Shown here in pieces: positions 26,039 to 34,732 of a DNA stretch of 64,000 nt; within the stretch, counting starts at the first letter, position 1, and every line of letters starts with the position of its first letter. The DNA lies in the NCBI GenBank assembly GCA_031385005.1, contig JANNBB010000009.1, forward strand, positions 1-64,000, written 5' to 3'. The DNA is from JADKIH01 sp031385005. Its GTDB lineage: Bacteria; Bacteroidota; Bacteroidia; AKYH767-A; 2013-40CM-41-45. A program made the translations under genes and the position numbers. The notes under the pieces were generated by a model. The model saw only the letters and a list, made by a program, of their open reading frames with translations, did not search any database and was not told where the DNA came from.

Positions 26039-26141
26039 CTACAAGAAATTGGCGATTCAGTGGTTAAATGAAGCATTTGCTTCATATCAAGTTCACTGCT
26101 AGTAGACCGTTTTGTACTACGAAATCGCCAACTTCTTGTAG
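26039..26141. repeat. 103-bp nested inverted repeat forming a three-stem structure
   Basis: The outer arms, CTACAAGAAATTGGCGATT (26039-26057) and AATCGCCAACTTCTTGTAG (26123-26141), match at 18 of 19 positions. Inside are a hairpin ATGAAGC-ATTT-GCTTCAT (26068-26085), itself flanked by CAGTG/CACTG, and a smaller TAGTA/TACTA pair. Together they can fold as a Y or cloverleaf on either strand. There is no T-run, so it is not a simple terminator. It resembles mobile palindromic units, but only one copy is in the window. Confidence 0.65.
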
Positions 26142-26175
26142 CGGCCAAACGCTAATTATTTTTATTGGAATACAA

Positions 26176-26673
26176 ATGCGATACCGGCTAACTTTAATTA
26201 TACTATGTGCACTTTTCAAAAGTTTATCTGCGCAAAGCTATTTATTGCCTAATGAAAAATTAATCATTTCATTCAAAACATTCAATGAAAAAAAGGTTGT
26301 CTTAGCTAAGGACACATCAAATAAATATATTGCTTACCGATTTGGTACAATGGAAAAGATCGAATTTAGCTTTCCCGAAAATTTAAGCGATAGTTGGAAA
26401 AAATTTACCTATTCATATTATTTACGAGGAGGAGGAGAAGAAAACGAAGGACTTGACTTAAACTATCTTTGCTTTATCTTCGGAAAATACAAATACGTAA
26501 TTTATGAAACGTACTCAGCAGCTGACGATAAAACAAATTGTGGGATTAAGATTATAGATACCAGAACAAATGAAAGAACGGAGATAGAGGGTGATCCTAA
26601 ATCAATAGAGGGTAGTTTGATCGACTTTAGGAATAGTGAACTCATTCAGGTAGGCGAAGAATTATTTGATTGA
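26176..26673 (+). CDS. small exported protein of unknown function
   Basis: 165 residues from ATG 26176. An upstream in-frame ATG (26068) lies inside the inverted-repeat element and gives a non-signal N terminus, so it was rejected. The signal peptide ends LSAQ near residue 20. The mature part is polar with no motif I recognise; it contains FGKYKYVIYETYSAADD and an RTNERTEIEGD segment. It stands alone between the porin and TspO genes. Confidence 0.6.
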   Translation: MRYRLTLIILCALFKSLSAQSYLLPNEKLIISFKTFNEKKVVLAKDTSNKYIAYRFGTMEKIEFSFPENLSDSWKKFTYSYYLRGGGEENEGLDLNYLCFIFGKYKYVIYETYSAADDKTNCGIKIIDTRTNERTEIEGDPKSIEGSLIDFRNSELIQVGEELFD

Positions 26674-26715
26674 TTTTAATTCGTTCATAACCATAAATTA
26701 TTAAGAAAAAAATAT

Positions 26716-27183
26716 ATGAAAAATACGATAAAACTAATTTTCTGTATACTGCTTACGGTTGCTGTAGGCGCTATTTCAGGCATAGCCACTTCCGGTAGTG
26801 TAAACGATTGGTTTGTCGGAATTAATAAACCGACTTTTAATCCACCGAATTATTTATTCGGTCCCGTTTGGACAGTTTTATATATTTTGATGGGTATTTC
26901 TTTGTTCATGATTTTACAATCACAAAACAACGATTTAAGAAAAAAGGCAATTACTATTTTTTGTATTCAGTTAGTTTTAAACTTTTGCTGGAGTTTTATA
27001 TTCTTTAAATTTCACCTGATTGGACTGGCATTTGTAGAAATTATTTTAATCTGGGTAAGCATAATTTGGATGATTCTTACTTTTTCGAAAATCAATAAAA
27101 CAGCAGCATATTTACAAATACCATATTTACTTTGGGTTAGTTTTGCAAGTGTTTTAAATGGCGCTATTTGGTATTTAAATTGA
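26716..27183 (+). CDS. tspO: TspO/MBR family tryptophan-rich sensory protein
   Basis: 155 residues, five membrane helices. Family markers are PTFNPPNYLFGPVWTVLYILMG (residues about 36-57), NFCWSFIFF and a C-terminal FASVLNGAIWYLN, with many tryptophans. TspO proteins bind porphyrins and cholesterol-like ligands in the membrane and are tied to oxidative, light and stress responses. No operon partner is evident; the ATG follows the previous stop by 43 bases. Confidence 0.93.
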   Translation: MKNTIKLIFCILLTVAVGAISGIATSGSVNDWFVGINKPTFNPPNYLFGPVWTVLYILMGISLFMILQSQNNDLRKKAITIFCIQLVLNFCWSFIFFKFHLIGLAFVEIILIWVSIIWMILTFSKINKTAAYLQIPYLLWVSFASVLNGAIWYLN

Positions 27184-27274
27184 AATAGTATTTCTTATCT
27201 TGAAGCGGGAAAACTTATAGGGTTAAAACAATTCATAGCCGTTTTTTCCAAGATTATTTTAAAGATTCACTCAA

Positions 27275-28582
27275 ATGAAAAGCATTATTTCAATCATAAT
27301 AGCATTGATTTTATTTTTTCATTCAACAAGTGCGCAGGTTCCAAACCCCGCATTGAGTGGCTACTGGCAAAACTGGAATGATGCAAATGCGCCCTATTTA
27401 CAACTCGACAACATCGACTCCCGTTATAATATTATCAACATAGCATTTGCCGTACCGCATTCAGGAACTGATTTTCAAATGGAATTTATTCCCGACCAGG
27501 TAATTCCCTCCATTCTAATCGGACAAATTCAAACGCTACAAAGCCAGGGAAAAAAAGTAATCATCAGCATTGGCGGAGCAAGCGCTCCGGTTTCATTAGA
27601 CACCCAAACGAAGCGTGACACTTTTATTAATACAATTAATAGTATCATTAGTTCCTATGGTTTTGATGGAATTGATATTGATCTGGAAGGAAATTCTCTT
27701 TCAGTTTCAGGCGGAACCATTGCTAATCCTGCCGATAATAAGATCATCAATTTGATTTATGCAATAAAACAAATCATGCAGGATTATTTTATTGCAAATG
27801 GAAAACGTTTAATTCTTACTATGGCACCGGAAACAGCTTATGTTCAGGGAGGTCTTTCTGCTTATGGTGGGATCTGGGGAGCATATTTGCCTGTCATCGA
27901 TGCATTACGCGATTCAATTGAAATTCTTCACGTGCAGTTATATAATAGTGGAAGTATGTATGGCATAGACGGCAATATCTATTCGCAAGGCACTTCTGAT
28001 TTTATTGTGGCAATGACCGAAGCAATCATACAGGGATTTAATACTGCAGGTGGAATGTTTAATGGTCTTCCGGCAAACAAGGTCGCCATTGGCTTACCCG
28101 CATGCACCGCTGCAGGCGGAGGTTTTTCCGATACATCAATTGTTAAATCTGCCATTGATTATTTGCGAGGAACAGGCCCCCGGCCAGGTTCATATATATT
28201 AACTCAAACAAATGGCTACCCGACACTTCGCGGAATGATGACCTGGTCCATCAACTGGGACGCCGTTAACACTTGTGAATCTGCTTACCAGTATGCTCAG
28301 AATTTTGAAAATATATTTGGGATTTCAACGGGTTATGTTTTATCGCAATCAAAATCGGTATCTTTCGTCGTAACTCCCAACCCTTCATCAGATTTCGTTT
28401 CATTTAAGTCCGCTTCATCAGATTTAGTTGGTAAAGAGGTCTTTATTTATAATTCAATCGGTGAATGTGTTCTGAGGAAAAAAATCTCAGCAATCAATGA
28501 ATCTATCGAAGTTGCCAATTTGCCAAATGGTTTATATTTAATAAAAATTCAAAATAGATTGTTAAAATTTGTCAAACAATAA
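27275..28582 (+). CDS. secreted GH18 chitinase-like enzyme with T9SS domain
   Basis: 435 residues. Signal peptide (ending TSAQ), then a GH18 TIM barrel. YWQNWNDANAPY opens strand 1, KVIISIGGASAP is the SxGG strand-3 motif, and FDGIDIDLEG (residues about 128-137) is the DxxDxDxE motif with the catalytic glutamate. QLYNSG and MTWSINWD blocks complete the site. A T9SS sorting domain ends the protein (VTPNPSSDFVSF onward). Likely substrate is chitin or a related GlcNAc polymer outside the cell. Confidence 0.92.
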   Translation: MKSIISIIIALILFFHSTSAQVPNPALSGYWQNWNDANAPYLQLDNIDSRYNIINIAFAVPHSGTDFQMEFIPDQVIPSILIGQIQTLQSQGKKVIISIGGASAPVSLDTQTKRDTFINTINSIISSYGFDGIDIDLEGNSLSVSGGTIANPADNKIINLIYAIKQIMQDYFIANGKRLILTMAPETAYVQGGLSAYGGIWGAYLPVIDALRDSIEILHVQLYNSGSMYGIDGNIYSQGTSDFIVAMTEAIIQGFNTAGGMFNGLPANKVAIGLPACTAAGGGFSDTSIVKSAIDYLRGTGPRPGSYILTQTNGYPTLRGMMTWSINWDAVNTCESAYQYAQNFENIFGISTGYVLSQSKSVSFVVTPNPSSDFVSFKSASSDLVGKEVFIYNSIGECVLRKKISAINESIEVANLPNGLYLIKIQNRLLKFVKQ

Positions 28583-28646
28583 TTAAAGAATCTTTCAGCT
28601 TTTTTTGAGTTAAATTAAAAAGTATGAAAATCAATATTGATACACA

Positions 28647-29051
28647 ATGTCAACCCAAAATCTCATACAAATTTCTTTACTTGTTGACGATTACGATAAA
28701 GCAATCGATTATTACACGAAGAAATTACGTTTTCTACTTATTGAAGATACAATTTTAAGTGAAACTAAAAGATGGGTAGTAATTACACCCGGAGGATCAA
28801 AATCTTGTCGGATATTGTTGGCTAAAGCCGCAAACGATGAACAACTTAGTCGTATCGGAAATCAAACAGGAGGTCGTGTGTTTTTATTTCTCCATACAGA
28901 CGATATTATGACCGACTATAATAACCTATTAAAGGAGGGAATAAAAATTGTCAGAGAACCAATAAAAGAAGCATGGGGAACTGTACTTGTCTTTTCAGAT
29001 GTATACGGTAATCTTTGGGATCTTATTGAACCCAAAAACAACAAAAATTAA
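28647..29051 (+). CDS. VOC (glyoxalase-like) protein
   Basis: 134 residues with the two beta-alpha-beta-beta-beta modules of the vicinal oxygen chelate fold: ISLLVDDYDKAIDYYTKKLRF at the start and VFSDVYGNLWDLIEP at the end. The C-terminal GNLWDLIEP carries the usual metal-ligand glutamate. Known relatives include bleomycin-resistance-type proteins and dioxygenases; the substrate cannot be told. The DUF3817-like gene follows 23 bases downstream. Confidence 0.85.
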   Translation: MSTQNLIQISLLVDDYDKAIDYYTKKLRFLLIEDTILSETKRWVVITPGGSKSCRILLAKAANDEQLSRIGNQTGGRVFLFLHTDDIMTDYNNLLKEGIKIVREPIKEAWGTVLVFSDVYGNLWDLIEPKNNKN

Positions 29052-29074
29052 ATTATCTCAAAAGGAAAATAATA

Positions 29075-29371
29075 ATGTTGAAAACTAATTTAGGTCGACT
29101 CAGAATTCTTGCTTACATGGAAGGAATAAGTTTTATTTTATTAATGGGAGTTGGAATGCCACTAAAATATTTTCACGGAATGCCGACTCCTAATTTGTAC
29201 ATTGGAATGATTCATGGAATTCTGTTTATCGCATATTGCATTTGGGTTATGATTGTTAGAGCCGAGAAAAAATGGAACAATGGTAAAACCTTCTGGGCTT
29301 TACTGGCATCATTTCTACCTTTTGGGACATTTGTTGCGGACAGAAAATTATTCGTAAATTCGAGCGAGTAA
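29075..29371 (+). CDS. DUF3817 membrane protein
   Basis: 98 residues with three membrane helices. LRILAYMEGISFILLMGVGMPLKYFHGMP and GMIHGILFIAYCIWVM are the DUF3817 core, followed by ASFLPFGTFVADRKL. Members are small membrane proteins, also found fused to transporters, without a known function. Probably cotranscribed with the VOC gene upstream and the YceI gene 32 bases downstream. Confidence 0.85.
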   Translation: MLKTNLGRLRILAYMEGISFILLMGVGMPLKYFHGMPTPNLYIGMIHGILFIAYCIWVMIVRAEKKWNNGKTFWALLASFLPFGTFVADRKLFVNSSE

Positions 29372-29403
29372 GTCCAGCTAAAACATTTTTAAATAAAAAT
29401 AAA

Positions 29404-30012
29404 ATGAAAAAATTAATTATTCTGTTTACTTCCCTGACGTGTATAATTATTGGTACAGCCTTTAAAATGCATACAGATGTATATAAAGTCGAGGTGGAAA
29501 AAAGTGTTCTTGAATGGTATGCTGAAAAAGTAGGTGGCAAACACAATGGTACAATTAAGCTGAGTCAAGGCGAAATCAGCAACAACCACGGAAACTTAAA
29601 CGGCAACTTTGAGATTGATATGACATCAATCGAAAACAAAGACCTGACAAATGAAGGCAGTAAGGCTAAAATAGAAAAGCACCTTAAGTCAGCGGATTTT
29701 TTTGATACTGAAAAATTTCCCAAAGCAACATTTGTAATTACTTCTTTGACAGCATACGACACCCCGACAATTAAAGGCGCTACACATAAGGTAACCGGAA
29801 TGCTGACAATAAAAGATAAAGCAAATGAGATAACTTTTGATGCAATCGTTAAACCGGAAGGACTTAAAATTTATTGCGAAGGAACAGCCATTGTCGATCG
29901 CTCTAAATTCGACATTAAATATGGTTCGAAGACATTTTTTAAAGATATCGGCGACAAAATGATTTACGATGAGTTTAAGCTGAAATTCAATATTGTCGCC
30001 GAAAGAAAATAG
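29404..30012 (+). CDS. YceI family lipid-binding-like protein
   Basis: 202 residues. An N-terminal hydrophobic segment (about 1-20) suggests export. The lipocalin-like YceI domain shows VEKSVLEWYAEKVGGKHNGTI, FEIDMTSIENKDL, KHLKSADFFDTEKFPKATF and FDIKYGSKTFF, all strongly conserved. YceI proteins bind polyisoprenoid or similar lipids in the periplasm. It is the third gene of a short run with VOC and DUF3817 genes. Confidence 0.92.
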   Translation: MKKLIILFTSLTCIIIGTAFKMHTDVYKVEVEKSVLEWYAEKVGGKHNGTIKLSQGEISNNHGNLNGNFEIDMTSIENKDLTNEGSKAKIEKHLKSADFFDTEKFPKATFVITSLTAYDTPTIKGATHKVTGMLTIKDKANEITFDAIVKPEGLKIYCEGTAIVDRSKFDIKYGSKTFFKDIGDKMIYDEFKLKFNIVAERK

Positions 30013-30151
30013 CCAAAAATATTTTATTTCAGAAACCACATCGATAAAAACGGTGTGAAAAGAATGGTTATTTGTACAGAAAAGTAAATCGCTTTTCACT
30101 CAAAGTAATTTAACTATTTTCTTTTCTTTGCTTTATAGTATATATTGCAAA

Positions 30152-31762
30152 ATGAAATTATTTTTTCGCTTACTATTTTTATTTATTTTAATAACCGGCT
30201 TTTGCAAAGGAGAAAACTCAACATCGCTGCTTAAAAAGGGGTGGAGCGAGCTCGTTAAGGATAATAACGACGCTGCTTTAACTTATTTCGGACAGGCACA
30301 TCAGCAGGCGGTATATGAAAGGAACATTGAAAATAGCGCAAATGCTTTATTAAATATCGGTATCTGTTCCTATGGAGCCAGCTATAGCCAGGGAATTCAT
30401 TACTGTTTATTGGCGATGAATGAATATAAGCGTCTCGAGAAACAGTTGCCACAAATTGCATTAACAGGCAGAAGTAAATGTTTGCAATTAATAAGTACCA
30501 TAAATTCTCGCCAAGGGAAATACAAGGAAGCCATTGTTTTGAGTAAAGAAGCAATGATAGGTTTTACCGATTCTAACGATACAACAGGATATTTAGGATT
30601 AATTTATAACAGTTTGGGCGATGCATATTCGAAACTGAACATGGTTGATTCTGCTGAGTATTTTCACCGACTTGCATTAGAGGAAAGAATACTTACCAAT
30701 AACACAACCTATTTACCGGGCTCCTATGTAAAGGTTGCTGAGATAGAATTGAAAAATGGTCACGCCCCATTAAGCAAATCTTATCTCGAACGCGCTTTAT
30801 TCATTGCTGATAGTACCGAAAATCGACAGGCACAGGTTTCAACTTTGATTGGTATTGGTAAATGGTTTATTACCTCAGAGAATAATGAAGAGAAGGCAGA
30901 AAGTTTATTCCTTAAAGCCAAGGATATTGCTTTAAACCTATCAGATAAATCCTTTTATCTCCAGGCACTCAATCAACTTTTATTACTTAAAAAAAAGCAA
31001 GAAAAATTCAATGAGGCATTGATCTATGGTCAGGAAATACAGGAACTAAAAGACACTCTTGCAACGTGGGAAAAAGAAAGAGTAACGAAAAGTCTTGAAG
31101 TGCAATTTGGAGTAGCGGAAAAGGACAGGCAGCTAAGTATCATTCAGAAGGAAAAGGACATTGCTTTGCTAACCGGTTATTTGCTATGGATTTCAATCGG
31201 ATTTATTTTATTAATCGCTGCAGGCATTATTTTGTTTTTGAAAAAAATTAATAGACGCGACAAATTATTACTGAAGGCCAAAGAAGAATTGCAAAAAATT
31301 ACGGAAGAGAAGAAAAGACAGAAGGAACAACAATTGCAAAATGAAATCGAATTTAAGGAAAGCCAGTTGAGCGCATTGACCGTCCAAATGCTTCAGAAAA
31401 ATGAATTACTGCAAGAATTAAAGGAAACACTTTCTACTGAAAAGGATTCAGACAATAGTAATCCGATTAACAAAATCATTAATAAGGGCTTAACGCAGGA
31501 TAAAGATTGGTCAGATTTTAACAGGCACTTCGAAAGCATCAATAAAAATTTTTATTCAAGGATAAGGACTGCTTACCCTGATATCAGTCCGAACGATTTA
31601 AAAATCTGCGCGCTTATTAAACTGAATTTATCGATCAAGGAAATGGCTGCGATTTTAAATATTTCCCCTGACAGTGTAAAAACGGCGAGGTACCGCCTCA
31701 GGAAGAAATTACAACTGAATTCTGAAGATAATCTCACCGATTTCATCTTAAATCTAAAATAA
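30152..31762 (+). CDS. TPR sensor-regulator with C-terminal HTH
   Basis: 536 residues from ATG 30152 (a GTG/TTG-initiated extension from 30128 adds eight codons before the signal sequence and was not used). A signal peptide is followed by about six TPR repeats (residues 30-330), one membrane helix (GYLLWISIGFILLIAAGIILFL near 345-367), a coiled coil and a C-terminal helix-turn-helix (NLSIKEMAAILNISPDSVKTARYRLRKKL). This layout, periplasmic TPR plus cytosolic LuxR-like HTH, is common in Bacteroidota. It presumably couples an envelope signal to DNA binding; targets unknown. Confidence 0.88.
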   Translation: MKLFFRLLFLFILITGFCKGENSTSLLKKGWSELVKDNNDAALTYFGQAHQQAVYERNIENSANALLNIGICSYGASYSQGIHYCLLAMNEYKRLEKQLPQIALTGRSKCLQLISTINSRQGKYKEAIVLSKEAMIGFTDSNDTTGYLGLIYNSLGDAYSKLNMVDSAEYFHRLALEERILTNNTTYLPGSYVKVAEIELKNGHAPLSKSYLERALFIADSTENRQAQVSTLIGIGKWFITSENNEEKAESLFLKAKDIALNLSDKSFYLQALNQLLLLKKKQEKFNEALIYGQEIQELKDTLATWEKERVTKSLEVQFGVAEKDRQLSIIQKEKDIALLTGYLLWISIGFILLIAAGIILFLKKINRRDKLLLKAKEELQKITEEKKRQKEQQLQNEIEFKESQLSALTVQMLQKNELLQELKETLSTEKDSDNSNPINKIINKGLTQDKDWSDFNRHFESINKNFYSRIRTAYPDISPNDLKICALIKLNLSIKEMAAILNISPDSVKTARYRLRKKLQLNSEDNLTDFILNLK

Positions 31763-31903
31763 ACGGACTTTGTATACTAACTGATGACGAGTTTTCCCAC
31801 TTTGTCTACACCATGTCTACCCGAAATATTTGTAATTACCCGTCGTTCAATTTAGTTTTAACCCATCAATTTTATGGAAAAAATAAGTTAAATTCACGTC
31901 GTT

Positions 31904-32845
31904 ATGAAAAAAACCATTACTCTGTTTTTTATTGCTTTTTCACTACAAGCAATTCTATTACAAGCTCAGCCGATTACTAATAATGGCTTTGAGCAATTAA
32001 ACTCTGATGGCACCATTAGCTATTGGGGCAATGTTTATATTTTTTCGGCTTGGTTTGACTCTTTAGGAGTCTCTCATACCGATTCTATTATTTATGATGG
32101 ACCGTTTTATGCCCCGACTTATGATGCTCATTCAGGAAGCAATGCTTTGGAATTAAGAAATGCCTGGAACTTCACTACCAATACAGGTATTGTAGGTGCT
32201 GCGGGTTTAGATAATGATACAGTTTTTTCATCGTGGGGTGCATCCAACATGATTCCCACGAATGCCACTCCGGGTAATCCATTTGAGCCACTGAGTCTTA
32301 GTTTTTATCATAAATATTTTCCGGTAAATGGTGATTCTGCTTTTGTTGAAGTTACTTTATGGGATAGCAGCGGAAATCCTGTTGCAGAAGGCATACAGGT
32401 TATAACAGACGCCAATTCGACTTTTACTTACAGTTCCGTAAATTTGAATTACTATACTCCGGGAAGTGCAGATTATTACAGCATTATCATAAGAAATTTT
32501 TACACAGAAATTCCCGGCTATCGTGAACCAAGTCTGGGTACAAGACTTATCGTTGACGACCTTGAATTTAATTTTGCCGCTGTTGGAACAAATACTGTTC
32601 AAACAGAGAAACAAATTGCTGTTTTTCCAAATCCGGTAAGCGATAAAATTAATATACATCTTAATTCAGAAAAAAACAGTTCGTATAAAATATATAATGG
32701 AACAGGTAAATTAATTTTACAAGGTAGCTTATTTGAAAATAAATCCGTTGTTTCTCTAAATAATTTTGATGAAGGAATATATTTCATAGAAATAATTAAC
32801 GGTAAAGAAATTTTAACGGAAAAGTTTATGGTGAACAAAAATTAA
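31904..32845 (+). CDS. T9SS secreted protein with jelly-roll-like domain
   Basis: 313 residues. Signal peptide (ending LQAQ), then one domain starting NNGFEQLNSDGTISYWGN, the usual opening of carbohydrate-binding-like galactose-binding/jelly-roll domains in T9SS proteins, with the strand RLIVDDLEFNF closing it near residue 225. A T9SS type A domain follows (IAVFPNPVSDKINI onward). The substrate is unknown; surface binding of glycans is a reasonable inference. A strong terminator lies just downstream. Confidence 0.82.
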   Translation: MKKTITLFFIAFSLQAILLQAQPITNNGFEQLNSDGTISYWGNVYIFSAWFDSLGVSHTDSIIYDGPFYAPTYDAHSGSNALELRNAWNFTTNTGIVGAAGLDNDTVFSSWGASNMIPTNATPGNPFEPLSLSFYHKYFPVNGDSAFVEVTLWDSSGNPVAEGIQVITDANSTFTYSSVNLNYYTPGSADYYSIIIRNFYTEIPGYREPSLGTRLIVDDLEFNFAAVGTNTVQTEKQIAVFPNPVSDKINIHLNSEKNSSYKIYNGTGKLILQGSLFENKSVVSLNNFDEGIYFIEIINGKEILTEKFMVNKN

Positions 32846-32891
32846 TCTATTGATCCTCCTATAATTTCCTTTTCAAGCTTTATAGTAAATT

Positions 32892-32937
32892 ACCGTGTGT
32901 AAACTGAAAATATTTTTTAGTTACACACGGTTTTTTT
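32892..32937 (+). terminator. strong intrinsic terminator
   Basis: ACCGTGTGTAAACT pairs with AGTTACACACGG (one bulged A) around a 13-base loop, followed by seven T. Confidence 0.85.
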
Positions 32938-32973
32938 ATATTTGAATTAATAATAAAGCTAAAATATATAAAC

Positions 32974-33327
32974 ATGATTAAAGGTGTTCACACAATGTTT
33001 TATAGTTCCGATGCAGCCGGACTCCGCAAATTTCTTCAGGAAAAACTGGGTTTTAAAGCGAACGATATTGGTGGTGGATGGCTCATTTTTGATTTACCCG
33101 AAGCCGATATGGGTTGTCATCCGGCTGATGAAAAAAATGGCGCTCCATCCGGGATGCAGGATATTTCATTTTATTGCGATGACATAGCTACTACTGTAAG
33201 CGAATTAAAAGCAGAGGGAGTAAAATTTAAAGGTGAAGTAGAAGACCATGGTTATGGTTTTGTAACTTATTTTGAAATGCCGGGCAACTTTTTTGTTCAG
33301 CTATATCAACCTAAATATAAAAAGTGA
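32974..33327 (+). CDS. VOC family protein
   Basis: 117 residues. Begins IKGVHTMFYSSDAAGLRKFLQEKLGFK and ends FEMPGNFFVQLYQPKY, the paired modules of a vicinal oxygen chelate protein. The N-terminal His (VHT) and C-terminal Gln replace a classic Glu, so metal binding is uncertain. A -7 box TATATTTG at 32937-32944 lies immediately after the upstream terminator. Single gene; substrate unknown. Confidence 0.85.
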   Translation: MIKGVHTMFYSSDAAGLRKFLQEKLGFKANDIGGGWLIFDLPEADMGCHPADEKNGAPSGMQDISFYCDDIATTVSELKAEGVKFKGEVEDHGYGFVTYFEMPGNFFVQLYQPKYKK

Positions 33328-33608
33328 GAACTCTACTCTAAATTCAGATTATCTGAAATGACTGTCGAATTCAATTTCAATCAATAATATTGTCGTAACC
33401 GAAGTATAAAAAAGAGAGAATATTTATAAAAAGAAGAAACTTTGTTATTTGAAAAAAATTCGAAAACGCAAATTAGGGCTTTTTTATTTACATTAACTTG
33501 GATTTGTGAGCAATTCGATTATTGCAGATCAAGTCTTAATCACCGGTTTTCTACAAATACAAGATATTAATCAAAACCTAATTGATATTTAGTACCTTTA
33601 TATGTACA

Positions 33609-34013
33609 ATGAGGTTTAATAACCATTTTTCAAAAAGTATTTCAGTTTTATTGCTGTTTACAATTGTGCACATGCACTTATGTTCATTCATGTGTTCTTT
33701 TAACTCCGGTGGTTGTTGTAATGTAAAAAACAAATCAAGCAAAGAAGGGTCTTGTTGCAGCAAGAAGTCAGGGTCCGATCAAAAGACAAACGACTGCCAG
33801 AATTTGCACTTCTCTTTTTTTAATAAAACCGGACAATTTTTCTCTCAGGATATCACTTCGTTGTATTATTTTCAATCAATAATAAACGCCATAACCAATA
33901 GCAGTCCGTTTTTAATTGTTTTTCAAAAAACAGATATACCGTTATATAATATTTTTCATCCCCCATTACCGGCGAATGATATAAGGGTTTTTATACAGAG
34001 CTTCCTCATTTGA
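33609..34013 (+). CDS. Cys-rich small protein of the copper island
   Basis: 134 residues from ATG 33609 (an ATA/ATT-type extension from 33582 precedes it). An N-terminal hydrophobic helix is followed directly by a cysteine cluster: HLCSFMCSF, GGCCNVK and GSCCSKKSG, then DCQNL. About eight cysteines within 40 residues suggest soft-metal binding after export. I do not recognise the family. It begins the block that continues with a DUF3347 protein, a copper ATPase and a multicopper oxidase, so a copper-related role is inferred from position. Confidence 0.6.
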   Translation: MRFNNHFSKSISVLLLFTIVHMHLCSFMCSFNSGGCCNVKNKSSKEGSCCSKKSGSDQKTNDCQNLHFSFFNKTGQFFSQDITSLYYFQSIINAITNSSPFLIVFQKTDIPLYNIFHPPLPANDIRVFIQSFLI

Positions 34014-34114
34014 TTTTTGACTCATTGTGATTCACGCGGCAGAAATATTTCTGACCGCGCTAAAATATTTATACCTATTGTAAAAATAATTTAAACAGTT
34101 TAAAAAAATAAAAA

Positions 34115-34675
34115 ATGAAAAACGTAATAAACATTATTGTTTTATCAATTCTATTCACCTTAAATGCATGTGCACAAAACAAGGACGCGCAGAAATCTAA
34201 AAAGCAAATAGAGGAATCGAAAATATTTGAAAGTACACATGCAGATGTAAAAGCACAAATTGCAAAAACACTTGCGGTATATTATTTATTAAAGGATGCA
34301 TTGATTGCAGATGATCTATCCGAAGCAAAAATTCAAGCGAAATCGTTTAGGAAGGTGTTAATCACTATAGATATGACAAAAATGACAGGCGCGGAGCACA
34401 CCTTTTTTATGCCATTACAAACAAAGCTTGATTATGATGCAGAACATATTCAAAGCGCACCGGAAATCGAGCATATGCGAGAACATTTTTCTTCTTTTTC
34501 CAATAATATGTTTAAACTGGTGAAAGCGTTTAAAGCGAATAACGGGCAGTCTGTTTATTTAGATTATTGCCCAATGCAAAAGGCAAGCTGGTTAAGCAAC
34601 GAAGAACCAATTAAGAATCCGTATTACGGAAATAAAATGTTAACCTGTGGAAGTATAACAGAAACAATAAAATGA
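34115..34675 (+). CDS. DUF3347 lipoprotein, copper-associated
   Basis: 186 residues. Lipobox LNAC near residue 19 (LFTLNACAQN). The DUF3347 domain shows YYLLKDALIADDLSEAKIQA, HIQSAPEIEHMREHF and the C-terminal YLDYCPMQKASWLSNEEPIKNPYYG, whose Cys-Pro-Met motif is typical. DUF3347 is often fused or adjacent to heavy-metal and copper resistance proteins and probably binds copper in the periplasm. A perfect palindrome lies between it and the ATPase. Confidence 0.85.
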   Translation: MKNVINIIVLSILFTLNACAQNKDAQKSKKQIEESKIFESTHADVKAQIAKTLAVYYLLKDALIADDLSEAKIQAKSFRKVLITIDMTKMTGAEHTFFMPLQTKLDYDAEHIQSAPEIEHMREHFSSFSNNMFKLVKAFKANNGQSVYLDYCPMQKASWLSNEEPIKNPYYGNKMLTCGSITETIK

Positions 34676-34688
34676 TAACAATTGAGGG

Positions 34689-34709
34689 TGTGGTACAATT
34701 TGTACCACA
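34689..34709. promoter_or_regulatory. perfect 10-bp palindrome before the copper ATPase
   Basis: TGTGGTACAA and TTGTACCACA flank a single central T. The very small centre and lack of a T-run favour a dimeric-regulator operator over a terminator, although a weak terminator for the DUF3347 gene is also possible. It is 24 bases before ATG 34733. Confidence 0.5.
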
Positions 34710-34732
34710 TCCTATTATTAAAATCAATAAAT

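Noticed and set aside
26039..26141. Reading the three-stem element as an attC site
   Set aside because: It lacks RYYYAAC/GTTRRRY ends and no unit start nearby is complementary; its arms differ from the four attC-like sites.
34689..34709. Terminator interpretation of the palindrome
   Set aside because: Not excluded, but loop is very small and no T-run follows; operator preferred.
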